Notes: generated by a model not told the origin, from the letters alone. Counted from the stretch's first letter, positions 14,904-21,268 are shown. The stretch is 21,268 nucleotides of DNA from JAICIG01 sp035532215 (GCA_035532215.1 DATKRK010000087.1:1-21268), one strand, 5' to 3'. Program-made: numbers and translations.

Positions 14904-15879
14904 CGAGTGATTGCAGGTCGGGCGTCGTCACGTACGGAATGAAACCTTGCGCGCGCTTCGCCGCGTAAATGCCCCGGATCGTCTTCTTATCGTCGGCCGG
15001 CCAGTAATCAATAGTCGCTACTTTGAGTGTTGGCGCCTCCGCCTCCGCTTTCTTCAACTGCGTCACATAATGCCGATATACCGCATCGGGCACCAGCGCC
15101 GGCGCACCTACGCCCGTCCAGTGCGTATAGATGCTCTCGGCCACCTCGAAGTCAATATCGCCTTCGACCTGCGGCAGAATCTCGAACCCGCGGTTTAGCA
15201 TGATGATCAGATGCGGATAACGCCCGCGTATTTCCTTGATGAGACCGATCGTGGCCCGTGACAGTCCGGCACAGCGCGCCGGAGATGCCTTCTCAGCCTC
15301 AATCAGGCTGTCGGTCGTATCGAGCATGACGCCATCGAAGCCCTGCGCGATGATCGCCGGAATTAGTTGATTGAGCACGTAATCGCCCCATTCCGGCCGG
15401 CGCACGTCGATGATGGAGTTGCCTCGCCAATTCGCTGGTGCGTTAAGGATGAGGCCCTGATTCTCCAAGTCAGCGTAGTCGCTACGGGATTTCTCTGCCT
15501 CGCCGAAACTGACGTAGGCGAGCAGGATCCTGCCGGGCCGCTCAAGCGGCAAAAGCCGCGGATGTCGGTCGCGGTCGAAGACAATGATGTCGTAGAGCGC
15601 GAACGCTTGCGGCGGAAGCTTATTGGCGTAGTACACCGCAAACCGTGTGGTTACCGGGTTCATGGTGCTCGCCAAGGCACGCTTATCCGTCGCATCCAAC
15701 TTGCCAACGCCGATCCCGGCCGCTGCGAGCGCCTTTTTCGCAGCACCTTCGATCCTCAGCCAGGCGGCTTCGACGGCCCTTACCTGGCCGCGGCCGCCGA
15801 AGCGCAACGCACCAATGCCGGCAGCACAAAGCACGGCGACAATAGCGATGACCCTCGCAACTCTCTTAATTTCGTCCAT
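14887..15879 (-). CDS. GH114-like (TM1410-type) membrane-anchored glycosidase
   Basis: A 330-aa protein with an N-terminal signal or anchor (residues 8-27) and a TIM-barrel-like domain from about 78. Typical blocks are FAVYYANKLPPQAFALYDII, ILLAYVSFGEAEKS (122-131), NSIIDVRRPEWGDYV, and QGFDGVMLDTTDSL (179-192), whose acidic residues sit where the GH114/TM1410-family active site is expected. Later come IIMLNRGFEIL, VAESIYTHW and VATIDYWPADDKKTIRGIYA. The family includes endo-alpha-1,4-polygalactosaminidases and the hydrolase domain of PelA, so an exported polysaccharide (possibly amino-sugar polymer) is a likely substrate; this is inferred from family only. It lies between the relaxase block and the kinase, all on the minus strand, with a 61-base gap upstream and 136 bases downstream. 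Confidence 0.8.
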   Translation of the reverse strand: MDEIKRVARVIAIVAVLCAAGIGALRFGGRGQVRAVEAAWLRIEGAAKKALAAAGIGVGKLDATDKRALASTMNPVTTRFAVYYANKLPPQAFALYDIIVFDRDRHPRLLPLERPGRILLAYVSFGEAEKSRSDYADLENQGLILNAPANWRGNSIIDVRRPEWGDYVLNQLIPAIIAQGFDGVMLDTTDSLIEAEKASPARCAGLSRATIGLIKEIRGRYPHLIIMLNRGFEILPQVEGDIDFEVAESIYTHWTGVGAPALVPDAVYRHYVTQLKKAEAEAPTLKVATIDYWPADDKKTIRGIYAAKRAQGFIPYVTTPDLQSLAPQPQ

Positions 15880-15916
15880 GCCCGTAAGCCCGAAGCTCCG
15901 ATCCTGCTATCAGCAT

Positions 15917-15945
15917 CATGACATTGTTGACACCTCGCTGTCATG
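15917..15945 (-). terminator. Weak hairpin after the 136-aa gene
   Basis: A perfect 7-base inverted repeat CATGACA/TGTCATG with a 15-base loop overlaps the stop codon of the small gene at 15941. It is A+T-balanced and has no T-run, so it is weak as a terminator. It marks the only obvious structure between the relaxase block and the GH114-like gene. Confidence 0.25.
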
Positions 15946-16351
15946 GCAATTCAATCGCCTCAATGACTGTCGCCCCCCTCCCCGCTTCCATCGCCGCCGC
16001 CTGGTCGGCTTCCTGAATCCACGGCACGCGGTGCCGCACGATGCCGGCAAAGAGCCGCACGTTGGGGCGGGCCTCGGCGTTGAGGTTGCGGCCGGTAATC
16101 CTCACTTTCTGCGGCCCGAACCGGAGCGCGATGCCCTCGGAAGGATCGAACTCGGCCCGCTCCAGCCAGGCATAGGCGAAAGCCGTGATGCTGCCGTCCT
16201 TTTTCCGAAACTCCAGCATGGCGGACCGGTCGTGGACGCCGCGGAGCCAGCCAAAGGCGCCGAGGTCGCTGGGCTCCTCGGTTTCGCCGCGCGTCGGCAA
16301 CGCGCTGCGCGACGGCAGGTGGCGGTCGAGCAGGTCAGTATCCGTAGGCAA
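15941..16351 (-). CDS. Conserved-looking small protein overlapping the relaxase gene
   Basis: A 136-aa protein starting at TTG (MPTDTDLLDRHLPSRSALP). The start is supported by a perfect AAGGAG at 16359-16364, 7 bases upstream, inside the last codons of the relaxase; the two genes overlap by 17 bases, so translational coupling is likely. The longer frame upstream is just the relaxase in another phase. The body (about residues 30-95: FGWLRGVHDRSAMLEFRKKD, AYAWLERAEFDPSEGIALRF, KVRITGRNL) has the alternating pattern of a small beta barrel, and the tail is helical (QEADQAAAMEAGRG). I recognise no family. Its position suggests an accessory factor of DNA transfer or a regulator of the relaxase. Confidence 0.7.
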   Translation of the reverse strand: MPTDTDLLDRHLPSRSALPTRGETEEPSDLGAFGWLRGVHDRSAMLEFRKKDGSITAFAYAWLERAEFDPSEGIALRFGPQKVRITGRNLNAEARPNVRLFAGIVRHRVPWIQEADQAAAMEAGRGATVIEAIELP

Positions 16352-18977
16352 GCACAGGCTCCTTCTGTCGTTCAGGTTCGGGGGTCCGCGCCGGCTGTAG
16401 CTGCCGCAGGATGACGGCCCGCGGCAGTCCGCCGCCGGCCACGAGGTCGGTCGCGGTGAGCCGCTCCTCGGTCTGCTCGATGGCCTGCTTAAGCGCTTCC
16501 TTGTCGGAGGTGTAGACGACGACCTGCTTCCTCGCCCGCGAGGCGCTGACGTAGAACTGCTCTTTGGATGAGGCCGGGAAGGATTCGCTCGCCTGGCCGA
16601 TGAGCGCCACATCGACCGTGCGGCCCTGGCTCGCATGGCTCGTCACCACATAGCCGTGCGCCAGGTGCCCGAAGTCTTTGGCCACCGTCCAGCCGTTCTG
16701 AAGCACGATGTTGCCCGTCTCGTCGAATCCGCTCACCTTATATAAGGTGCCGTTGTTGAGCCGGTGGCTACCATCGGCCGTCATGCCGTTTCTGGTGATC
16801 CGCACCCAGTCGCCGGGGGCGAGGTCGAGCGTGCCGGTACGGAACACATCGAAGCGATTGGCATGGGCAAGCGGCAGCGGGCGGGTGTCATCGACTGCCA
16901 GGCGGTCGCCGCGCATAAAGCCCTTGGCATTCTGGTGAAAGACCAGCACATCGCCCGGCTCGTAACTGACCTTGTCGCCGCGTTCGGCTTCGGTGAGGCT
17001 CTTGTGATGCAGCATCGGGAACGTCCGCTCATTGGCGTCGACTTCGCCCGATTCCTTCAAGGCCCGGCGGATTTCATTCGTGATGCGGTTTCCTTCGGCG
17101 TGCGTCGGCGAAACGACGAGCGCCGTCTTGCCCTGCCTCACCGCCTCCACGTAGTCGGAAGCCAGCAACTGGTATCGCTCGTCGTCGGCAACCTCTTTGA
17201 CCCAGCCCAGCTCGTCGAGCGCCCTGAAGCCTTCGGCGGTTCGCCCCTCGCCCAATGCCTTAACCGCTTCCTTGTAGGCGCCTTTCTGCCGCTGGATTTC
17301 CCGGACCTCGGCCGGCTTTACGCCCGCCTCGTCTTCGAGCAGCCTGAGCGCCGCGCCGCGTTCCACCGATCCGTGCTGCCGCCGATCGCCCGAGAGCAGC
17401 ACGCGGGTATCGAGTTTTTCCGCCGCCCGGAATACCGCCGCCATCGTGCGGGCGCCCAGTTGTCCCGCCTCGTCGATCCAGATGAGTTGTCCCCTCGCCT
17501 GCTCCTGCAACTTGTCGTCGAGCAGGAACCGCGCCACCGTGTCGGCGTCCCTGAAGCCCGCGTCGCGCAGCGTGCCGCGGCTGGCGCTGGCCGACGGCGC
17601 CAGGGCGATGACCTTCGTCCCGGCGGCCTCGATGTGCTCGACCGCCTCCTGCATGAGCGACGTCTTGCCGGCGCCGGCGGCGCCGGCGGCGCCGCGCACG
17701 ATCGTGACACGGTCGCGCGAGCCGGTGATGTGGGCAACCGCCCGCCTCTGCTCCTCGGAAAGCCAGTCCCGGCTGAAACCATCGTTTTCGGCCGCAAACG
17801 GCCGGCAGGTTCCCCTGCCCTCGCGCGCAAACGCGATGAGGCTTTTCTCCTCGGCGAGCACCTCGCGCGTGGTCGCCATGCGCCGCCCGTGCCGCTCGGC
17901 GATAATGACATCGCTGTTGGCCAATTCGCGATGCACCTCCTCGACCGTCGCCTTGCCGACGCCGTGCTTTAACGCCTCGGCCAAGAGCCGCCGCTCGTCG
18001 ATTACCGATTTCCGCTCGAAGGAATGCTGCGTCGCATATTCGACGGCCCGCGCAGCCGCCGTGCCGTCGATGGGCTCGGCGTCGCCGCCGATTTTCTGTT
18101 CAATGGAGTGAAGCGCCCCCCGCTCCTGCCCCGTCATCCGCTCCCGCCAGGCCGATTGCAACTCGGGGAAGCTCATGTCCTTCTTCTTCGACTGGCGGGT
18201 TTTGGCGCCCAGTTCATCCTTGGCCACGGCATCGTCGATGCCCAACTCGTGCGCCTTCTCCTCGATCTGCGCCGTCCGCCTTGAGAATTTCTCAATCGTG
18301 TCGCGACCGACCCCGGCCAGCTCCCAGCCGTGCTTGCCGCGCACGGTTTCAAGGCCGAGCTCTTCCAGCCGGTGCGCCAGCCGCGAGTGGAACACCGCCT
18401 CGAAATACGGCGCGTCGCGTTTCAGGTCGCGAAACTGCCCGGCCTTCCATGCCTGCTCCTTGCCGTCGAAGGTCGTGTTGAAGACGAAGCAATGGGCGTG
18501 CAGGTGCGGATCGGGTACTCCATCCACCGGCCTCGACGTGAAATGCACGAACTCGCCCCATACCATGTTCCCGGTCGTGCGGTCCTCGTTCCTGCCGCCC
18601 TTCCTGACACGGGTCTGCATTTCCGCCTCAATGTCGTGCATCGTGCCGCGCGCGGCATCGCGGAACGCATCGAGCAATCGCTCGTCCTTCGTCATGGCGT
18701 AAAGCAGCGACACGCTTTTGGGCACGTGGAAGTTCATGTCGTAGCCGACCGTGCGATCCTGCCGCATGCGGGCGGTTAGCTGCTCTCCGGTCGCCGGATG
18801 GCGGTTGTCGCACAGCGCGTCCCACTCGGCCTGCTTGACGTTGCCTTCGAGGCCGAGCAGCAGCGCGCCCTCGCCGCGCCACCGGCCGGAGAGCTCCTGG
18901 CCTTCCGTGTAATAGTCGGCCGTCGAATAGTAGCTCTTCGCCCCGGCCGGCTGGCTGTTCTGGAACATCCGCAGCAT
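16335..18977 (-). CDS. MobF-family conjugative relaxase-helicase (TrwC/TraI type)
   Basis: An 880-aa protein that would nick oriT, stay bound to the 5' end and unwind the strand for conjugative transfer. The N-terminal relaxase domain (about 1-300) has tyrosine pairs Y16-Y17 and Y22-Y23 in SYYSTADYYTEG and the metal-binding histidine triad H158, H160, H162 in DPHLHAHCFVFN. The SF1B helicase part has Walker A around 429-440 (GAAGAGKT), Walker B LIWIDEAGQ at 498-506, GDRRQ at 530-534, and YVVTSHASQGRT with YVSASRARKQ near the end. It is slightly shorter than R388 TrwC (966) and far shorter than F TraI. A 9-base repeat adds three residues before Walker A. There is no ribosome binding site; a TATAAT lies 5 bases before the ATG, suggesting a leaderless mRNA. 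No coupling protein or type IV secretion gene is in the window. Confidence 0.93.
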   Translation of the reverse strand: MLRMFQNSQPAGAKSYYSTADYYTEGQELSGRWRGEGALLLGLEGNVKQAEWDALCDNRHPATGEQLTARMRQDRTVGYDMNFHVPKSVSLLYAMTKDERLLDAFRDAARGTMHDIEAEMQTRVRKGGRNEDRTTGNMVWGEFVHFTSRPVDGVPDPHLHAHCFVFNTTFDGKEQAWKAGQFRDLKRDAPYFEAVFHSRLAHRLEELGLETVRGKHGWELAGVGRDTIEKFSRRTAQIEEKAHELGIDDAVAKDELGAKTRQSKKKDMSFPELQSAWRERMTGQERGALHSIEQKIGGDAEPIDGTAAARAVEYATQHSFERKSVIDERRLLAEALKHGVGKATVEEVHRELANSDVIIAERHGRRMATTREVLAEEKSLIAFAREGRGTCRPFAAENDGFSRDWLSEEQRRAVAHITGSRDRVTIVRGAAGAAGAGKTSLMQEAVEHIEAAGTKVIALAPSASASRGTLRDAGFRDADTVARFLLDDKLQEQARGQLIWIDEAGQLGARTMAAVFRAAEKLDTRVLLSGDRRQHGSVERGAALRLLEDEAGVKPAEVREIQRQKGAYKEAVKALGEGRTAEGFRALDELGWVKEVADDERYQLLASDYVEAVRQGKTALVVSPTHAEGNRITNEIRRALKESGEVDANERTFPMLHHKSLTEAERGDKVSYEPGDVLVFHQNAKGFMRGDRLAVDDTRPLPLAHANRFDVFRTGTLDLAPGDWVRITRNGMTADGSHRLNNGTLYKVSGFDETGNIVLQNGWTVAKDFGHLAHGYVVTSHASQGRTVDVALIGQASESFPASSKEQFYVSASRARKQVVVYTSDKEALKQAIEQTEERLTATDLVAGGGLPRAVILRQLQPARTPEPERQKEPVLAYGY
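16359..16364 (-). promoter_or_regulatory. Shine-Dalgarno for the TTG-started 136-aa gene
   Basis: AAGGAG on the minus strand, 7 bases before the TTG at 16351 and inside the relaxase coding sequence. It decides the unusual start and argues that the short frame is real. Confidence 0.75.
17667..17693. repeat. 9-bp tandem microrepeat in the relaxase P-loop
   Basis: Three 9-base units (GGCGGCGCC twice exactly, and one with a single change) encode GAAGAAGAG just ahead of the Walker A lysine. One unit more than needed gives three extra residues compared with the plain GAAGAGKT P-loop. The reading frame and the functional GAAGAGKT are kept. Confidence 0.7.
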
Positions 18978-18982
18978 GGCGG

Positions 18983-19014
18983 ATTATACGTTCACGTCTT
19001 CGCGTCATAGTCAA
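18983..19014 (-). promoter_or_regulatory. Relaxase promoter candidate, possibly leaderless
   Basis: A perfect TATAAT on the minus strand (18983-18988) lies 5 bases before the relaxase ATG at 18977. A TTGACT lies upstream at 19009-19014, with a 20-base spacer that is longer than ideal. Transcription from this -10 would start at or within a base or two of the ATG. A second in-frame ATG three codons further (MLRM) is an alternative start. Confidence 0.5.
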
Positions 19015-19219
19015 TGCTTCTTGATAAGTTTTGCCACCCAAGGTTGTGCCACGTGTTTCCCCGTGCGGCCCCAATGCCACTGCCATGCCACCGCCCTGTT
19101 CGGAGCGCATGATGGCCGGCGCTTTCGGCATCCGCTGACGTTCGCCAACGCTCATGGACACTTTCGCCCGTGCAAACGCGATTGCGTTCCCGTTTTGGGA
19201 AGCTGCATCAGCCGCCGGG

Positions 19220-19278
19220 CGAATCAAGCAGAAAATCGGCTCCCCCTGAAGGTCGCCCCCAATTTTCAGCTTGATTCG
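19220..19278. repeat. 17-bp inverted repeat with 25-base loop
   Basis: Arms at 19220-19236 and 19262-19278 (CGAATCAAGCAGAAAAT and its complement) match at 16 of 17 positions. The stem is A+T-richer than its surroundings, unlike a terminator, and lies between divergent genes. A relaxase or accessory-protein binding site within oriT is the most natural reading; an operator is the alternative. Confidence 0.65.
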
Positions 19279-19361
19279 GCGCTGGCGCTCCCGCCTGGGA
19301 CCGATGCGGGCGCATTCCCACGGGACGCAATCAAGCGTTCACGCAAGCGAAAGGAAATCTT

Positions 19362-19568
19362 ATGAGCACGAACGACAACGCATCACCCTCCAAGGCGCCG
19401 ACGCACATCGCCTACCACGTCCGCGACGGCAAGGGCGACAAGGGTTTCTTCACGCGAATCGGTGCGGCCTGGCCGCACAAGGACAACAAAGGCTTCAACA
19501 TTCAGTTCGACGTTATGCCGCTCGATGGAAAAATCGTCCTCCGCTTCGCCACGGAGAAGAAGGAATAA
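19362..19568 (+). CDS. Small conserved-type plasmid/ICE hypothetical protein
   Basis: 68 aa, starting MSTNDNASPSKAPTHIAYHV. The body has KGFFTRIGAAWPHKDNKGFN followed by IQFDVMPLDGKIVLR, a compact beta-rich pattern. I have seen very similar small proteins next to conjugation genes in proteobacterial plasmids and integrative elements, annotated as hypothetical; this is from memory. AAGGA lies 7 bases before the ATG. It opens a run of five plus-strand genes divergent from the relaxase. Function is unknown. Confidence 0.8.
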   Translation: MSTNDNASPSKAPTHIAYHVRDGKGDKGFFTRIGAAWPHKDNKGFNIQFDVMPLDGKIVLRFATEKKE

Positions 19569-19580
19569 CGAAAGCCAACC

Positions 19581-19604
19581 GGGCGGGGCTTCAAGGCTCC
19601 GCCC
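19581..19604 (+). terminator. Hairpin between the first two small plus-strand genes
   Basis: GGGCGGGGC and GCTCCGCCC pair over 9 bp with one G-U wobble and a 6-base loop. Only TT follows, so it is terminator-like without a real T-tract. It may be an attenuator or RNA-stability element separating the 68-aa gene from the four genes behind it. Confidence 0.5.
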
Positions 19605-19625
19605 TTAACCGAAAGGAGTACGACC

Positions 19626-19787
19626 ATGACGACCATCTGTGACATCCGCGGCGAAGCCAACATCGCCCGCCTCAATGCCTTCCTCGACCAGTTCCCGGAC
19701 GGCGGCTGCGACCCGGACTTCGACGAGTCCACCGAGGAACTGGAACGGCAGTTCGCCGAACTGCGCCTCACCTCCCACCGCCACTAA
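19626..19787 (+). CDS. 53-aa acidic small protein
   Basis: A short gene encoding MTTICDIRGEANIARLNAFL followed by DQFPDGGCDPDFDESTEELE and RQFAELRLTSHRH. It is strongly acidic in the middle and likely helical at both ends. AAAGGAG lies 8 bases before the ATG, and the gene fits neatly between its neighbours (57 and 18 bases), which is why I accept it despite its size. No family is recognised. It has two cysteines but no metal-site spacing. Confidence 0.7.
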   Translation: MTTICDIRGEANIARLNAFLDQFPDGGCDPDFDESTEELERQFAELRLTSHRH

Positions 19788-19805
19788 CCGGAAAGGAAAC
19801 CGACC

Positions 19806-20321
19806 ATGAAGCTCAAACGCATCATCACCATCGCCCGCCACCGCAACGGCGTGTGCGGCGCCCCCTTCGACATCGTGCTCTTCAAGGACACGGGCAACCA
19901 AGGCAGCCGCAAGTTCGCCATCCTGTTCGAGCCGGCGAATTTCTGCGCCGTGCTCGACGTGGACAAGCTCGCCGCCGGCGACATCGCCTTCGGCTCCAAC
20001 TCGTGGCGCGGCGACGACTACGAACCGCCGCTGCGCCAGGCCGTCCGGATGCACCACGAAATGCTTCCGAAAGACGCCCCGACCGATGCCGTGCCCGAAC
20101 TCGACATCCAGCAACTGCTGCGTGCCCGCCGGCAAGTTGCCGTCGTCTGGAGCATCGAGGACGTGCAGTCCCTCCGCCCCGACCTGACCGACGACCAGGC
20201 GTGGGAGGTGCTGGAGCAGGCTTATGACGTCCATGACTGCGAATGGGGCTTCACCTGGACCCACCTCGAAACCGTGGCCAACGATATGTTTCCCAAGCAA
20301 CGAGCAACCAAGAAGGAGTAA
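19806..20321 (+). CDS. Hypothetical protein of the mobile-element operon
   Basis: A 171-aa soluble protein starting MKLKRIITIARHRNGVCGAP. It reads as an N-terminal beta-rich part (FDIVLFKDTGNQGSRKFAIL, FEPANFCAVLDVDKLAAGDI) and a helical C-terminal part (DLTDDQAWEVLEQAYDVHDC, GFTWTHLETVANDMFP) with a lysine-rich end. AAAGGAAA precedes the ATG by 8 bases. I do not recognise a family. The gene is 18 bases after the 53-aa gene and only 5 bases before the next, so it belongs to one transcript with them. Confidence 0.8.
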   Translation: MKLKRIITIARHRNGVCGAPFDIVLFKDTGNQGSRKFAILFEPANFCAVLDVDKLAAGDIAFGSNSWRGDDYEPPLRQAVRMHHEMLPKDAPTDAVPELDIQQLLRARRQVAVVWSIEDVQSLRPDLTDDQAWEVLEQAYDVHDCEWGFTWTHLETVANDMFPKQRATKKE

Positions 20322-20326
20322 CGCCC

Positions 20327-20848
20327 ATGACCAAGACACTTATCGAACTTTCCGAAGAAGCGTTCGCGGCGCTGTTTCCGCTGCGAGCGAACCACTTGAA
20401 TCCCGGCGCAAGCTGGGAGCACCCCGACGGCGGCGGTTGCCTGTTCGACACTTGCGGCGAGGAATTCACCTTCGCCGAACGGAGCGACAACCGCACGATT
20501 TGGACGCTTATCGACGAGGATGACGGCAAGCCATGTGTCCTGAGCGGCTTCCACATCATCAACTGCGTCGGCTATCTCGTCAGCACCGTCCAGGCGCCCG
20601 TCGGCGTGAGGATTCGCGTCACGCTCGACCGCGATGAACACCGTGACCTGTTTCCGCCGAATCGCCGGAGGGTGACGATGGCGGCCGAGGTCATCGCAGC
20701 CTACGGGCTCGGCAACGAACTGGAGAACCTGATCGACCTGATCGCCGATATTCGCCACTGGTGCGACGAACGCGGCGAGAACTTCGCCAAACTCGACTGT
20801 ACCGCCTTTCGGCACTACGCCGCCGAACGCAAACTCAAGGAGGACTAA
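20327..20848 (+). CDS. Hypothetical protein of the mobile-element operon
   Basis: 173 aa, starting MTKTLIELSEEAFAALFPLR. I took the ATG at 20327 because AAGGAG lies 9 bases upstream; the frame opens earlier but that part overlaps the previous gene. The first half is acidic and beta-rich with SWEHPDGGGCLFDTCGEEF and WTLIDEDDGKPCVLSGFHII; the second half is helical (VIAAYGLGNELENLIDLIAD, HWCDERGENFAKLD). Five cysteines are scattered. No family is recognised. The stop is 2 bases before the next start, so translation is probably coupled. Confidence 0.8.
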   Translation: MTKTLIELSEEAFAALFPLRANHLNPGASWEHPDGGGCLFDTCGEEFTFAERSDNRTIWTLIDEDDGKPCVLSGFHIINCVGYLVSTVQAPVGVRIRVTLDRDEHRDLFPPNRRRVTMAAEVIAAYGLGNELENLIDLIADIRHWCDERGENFAKLDCTAFRHYAAERKLKED

Positions 20849-20850
20849 CC

Positions 20851-21219
20851 ATGTACGCATCAACCGTCAATCCCTTCTATGCCGCCCGCTTCCGGCGGGC
20901 ACAAACCACCCGGCAAGCCGAGCCCTACCAGCCGGTCTACGCGAAGCTGCCGCGGGCGCCGAAGAACGGCAGCCCGGTGCCGCACCTCACCAGCCTCTAT
21001 CACTTCAGCCGGGCGGGCGAGTACGGCGACCGCTCCTATCCCGGCAATTGCGGCGGCAACCTCATCAAGGACCTGCTCAAGTTCTTCAAGGCATTTTCAG
21101 TCCTGGACCCGTTATGTGGTGAACAACATAACGGATCTTCTGTGGCGCAGTCCGTTATGTGGCGTCCGGCGAAATCATTCCGGAAAGCTCTCGCGGAACG
21201 CCCGCCGTACGCCACATAA
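20851..21219 (+). pseudogene. DNA methyltransferase-like protein truncated at motif I
   Basis: 122 aa, starting MYASTVNPFYAARFRRAQTT, with AAGGAGG 7 bases before the ATG. Residues about 50-86 (LYHFSRAGEYGDRSYPGNCG, GNLIKDLLKFFKAFSVLDP) resemble mobile-element DNA methyltransferase-like proteins that continue DPMTGSGTCRDVC, a DPxxGSGT SAM-binding motif. Here the frame runs from VLDP into LCGEQHNGSSVAQS and ends 33 residues later in a TAA that lies inside an inverted-repeat arm. Those last residues come from repeat DNA starting near 21111, so the catalytic domain is lost or lies beyond an insertion. The family assignment is from memory and moderate. Confidence 0.6.
21109..21134. repeat. Palindrome at the break in the methyltransferase-like gene
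   Basis: A perfect 9-base inverted repeat CCGTTATGT/ACATAACGG with an 8-base loop. It shares the GTTATGTGG core with the next inverted repeat and begins where similarity of the interrupted gene ends. It may be an element end or a recombination site. Confidence 0.6.
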
Positions 21220-21221
21220 CG
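21153..21221. repeat. 13-bp inverted repeats, CGTTATGTGGCGT
   Basis: Perfect 13-base arms at 21153-21165 and 21209-21221 frame a 43-base interior. The right arm contains the TAA of the truncated gene. Together with the palindrome at 21109-21134 this gives four copies of the GTTATGT core in 113 bases, two in each orientation. No target duplication or transposase is visible before the window ends. Confidence 0.65.
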
Positions 21222-21268
21222 AAGTCGGTTCAGAGCCCCCGCAGGAACGCCATCAGTGTGGCGTCGGT

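Larger units (their letters stand above)
18978..19361. other. Divergent intergenic region, candidate oriT
   Basis: 384 bases between the relaxase gene and the plus-strand small-gene operon. It contains the relaxase promoter candidate, four GCCAC pentamers at 19033, 19048, 19076 and 19087, two small adjacent hairpins around 19167-19200 (AACGC-GATT-GCGTT and TTCCC-GTTTT-GGGAA), and a long inverted repeat at 19220-19278. MobF relaxases usually act on an oriT close to their own gene, rich in inverted repeats, so this is the best oriT candidate in the window. No known nic sequence is recognised. Confidence 0.45.

Noticed and set aside
15927..15955. Plus-strand TTGACA with TTCAAT at 17-base spacing, promoter-like
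   Set aside because: It points into the antisense of the 136-aa and relaxase genes and no plus-strand gene follows; the -10 matches only four of six bases.
16764..17972. 402-aa plus-strand frame opposite the relaxase
   Set aside because: It lies entirely inside the antisense of the conserved helicase domain and shows no family features.
19033..19091. GCCAC pentamers as replication iterons
   Set aside because: Only four copies with irregular spacing (15, 28 and 11 bases) and no replication initiator gene in the window; kept only as a remark on the oriT candidate.
21109..21221. Integron attC sites
   Set aside because: The GTTATGT cores do not fit the GTTRRRY/RYYYAAC ends of attC sites, and no integron integrase or cassette structure is visible.

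Overview
The window most likely comes from a planctomycete (Planctomycetota, Pirellulales-like) chromosome or large replicon. The evidence is a cytochrome-c/DUF1549 gene of the type expanded in that phylum, a zinc-ribbon Ser/Thr kinase with a DWG in place of DFG, a Trp-rich secreted protein with a Gly/Pro-rich tail, high G+C, and two palindromic intergenic repeats that resemble planctomycete repeat families as I remember them. No rRNA, tRNA or CRISPR array was recognised.

Left part (1-11100): a metal-handling, probably copper/silver, region. After a secreted protein on the minus strand come two tandem paralogues that each join an uncharacterised domain to a C-terminal YHS metal-binding domain, then a SAM methyltransferase. 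A 138-bp MITE-like palindrome follows, then a short stretch of gene debris: a Tat signal-peptide stub running into an antisense alpha-glucan phosphorylase fragment. Next are a DUF5676-type membrane protein and a doubtful hypothetical gene, both on the minus strand, and then a complete plus-strand CusB-CusA-CusC-like RND efflux set. CusB has an N-terminal Met/His-rich segment and CusA keeps the three methionines of the copper path. A REPIN-like double hairpin lies exactly between cusB and cusA.

Middle (11101-15879): a planctomycete cytochrome c/DUF1549 gene is cut off inside its second domain and runs head-on into the 3' end of a membrane-anchored Ser/Thr kinase read from the other strand. This marks a rearrangement or an assembly join. 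A GH114-like membrane-anchored protein lies upstream of the kinase in the same direction.

Right part (15941-21268): a conjugation or mobilisation module. A complete MobF (TrwC/TraI-type) relaxase-helicase on the minus strand overlaps a small 136-aa partner gene that starts at TTG. A 384-bp divergent intergenic region holds a likely relaxase promoter and a 17-bp inverted repeat, and is the natural oriT candidate. On the plus strand follow five small genes with strong, similar ribosome binding sites. The last is a DNA-methyltransferase-like gene broken at its motif I by GTTATGTGG-type inverted repeats, which suggests a further mobile-element boundary at the window's end.
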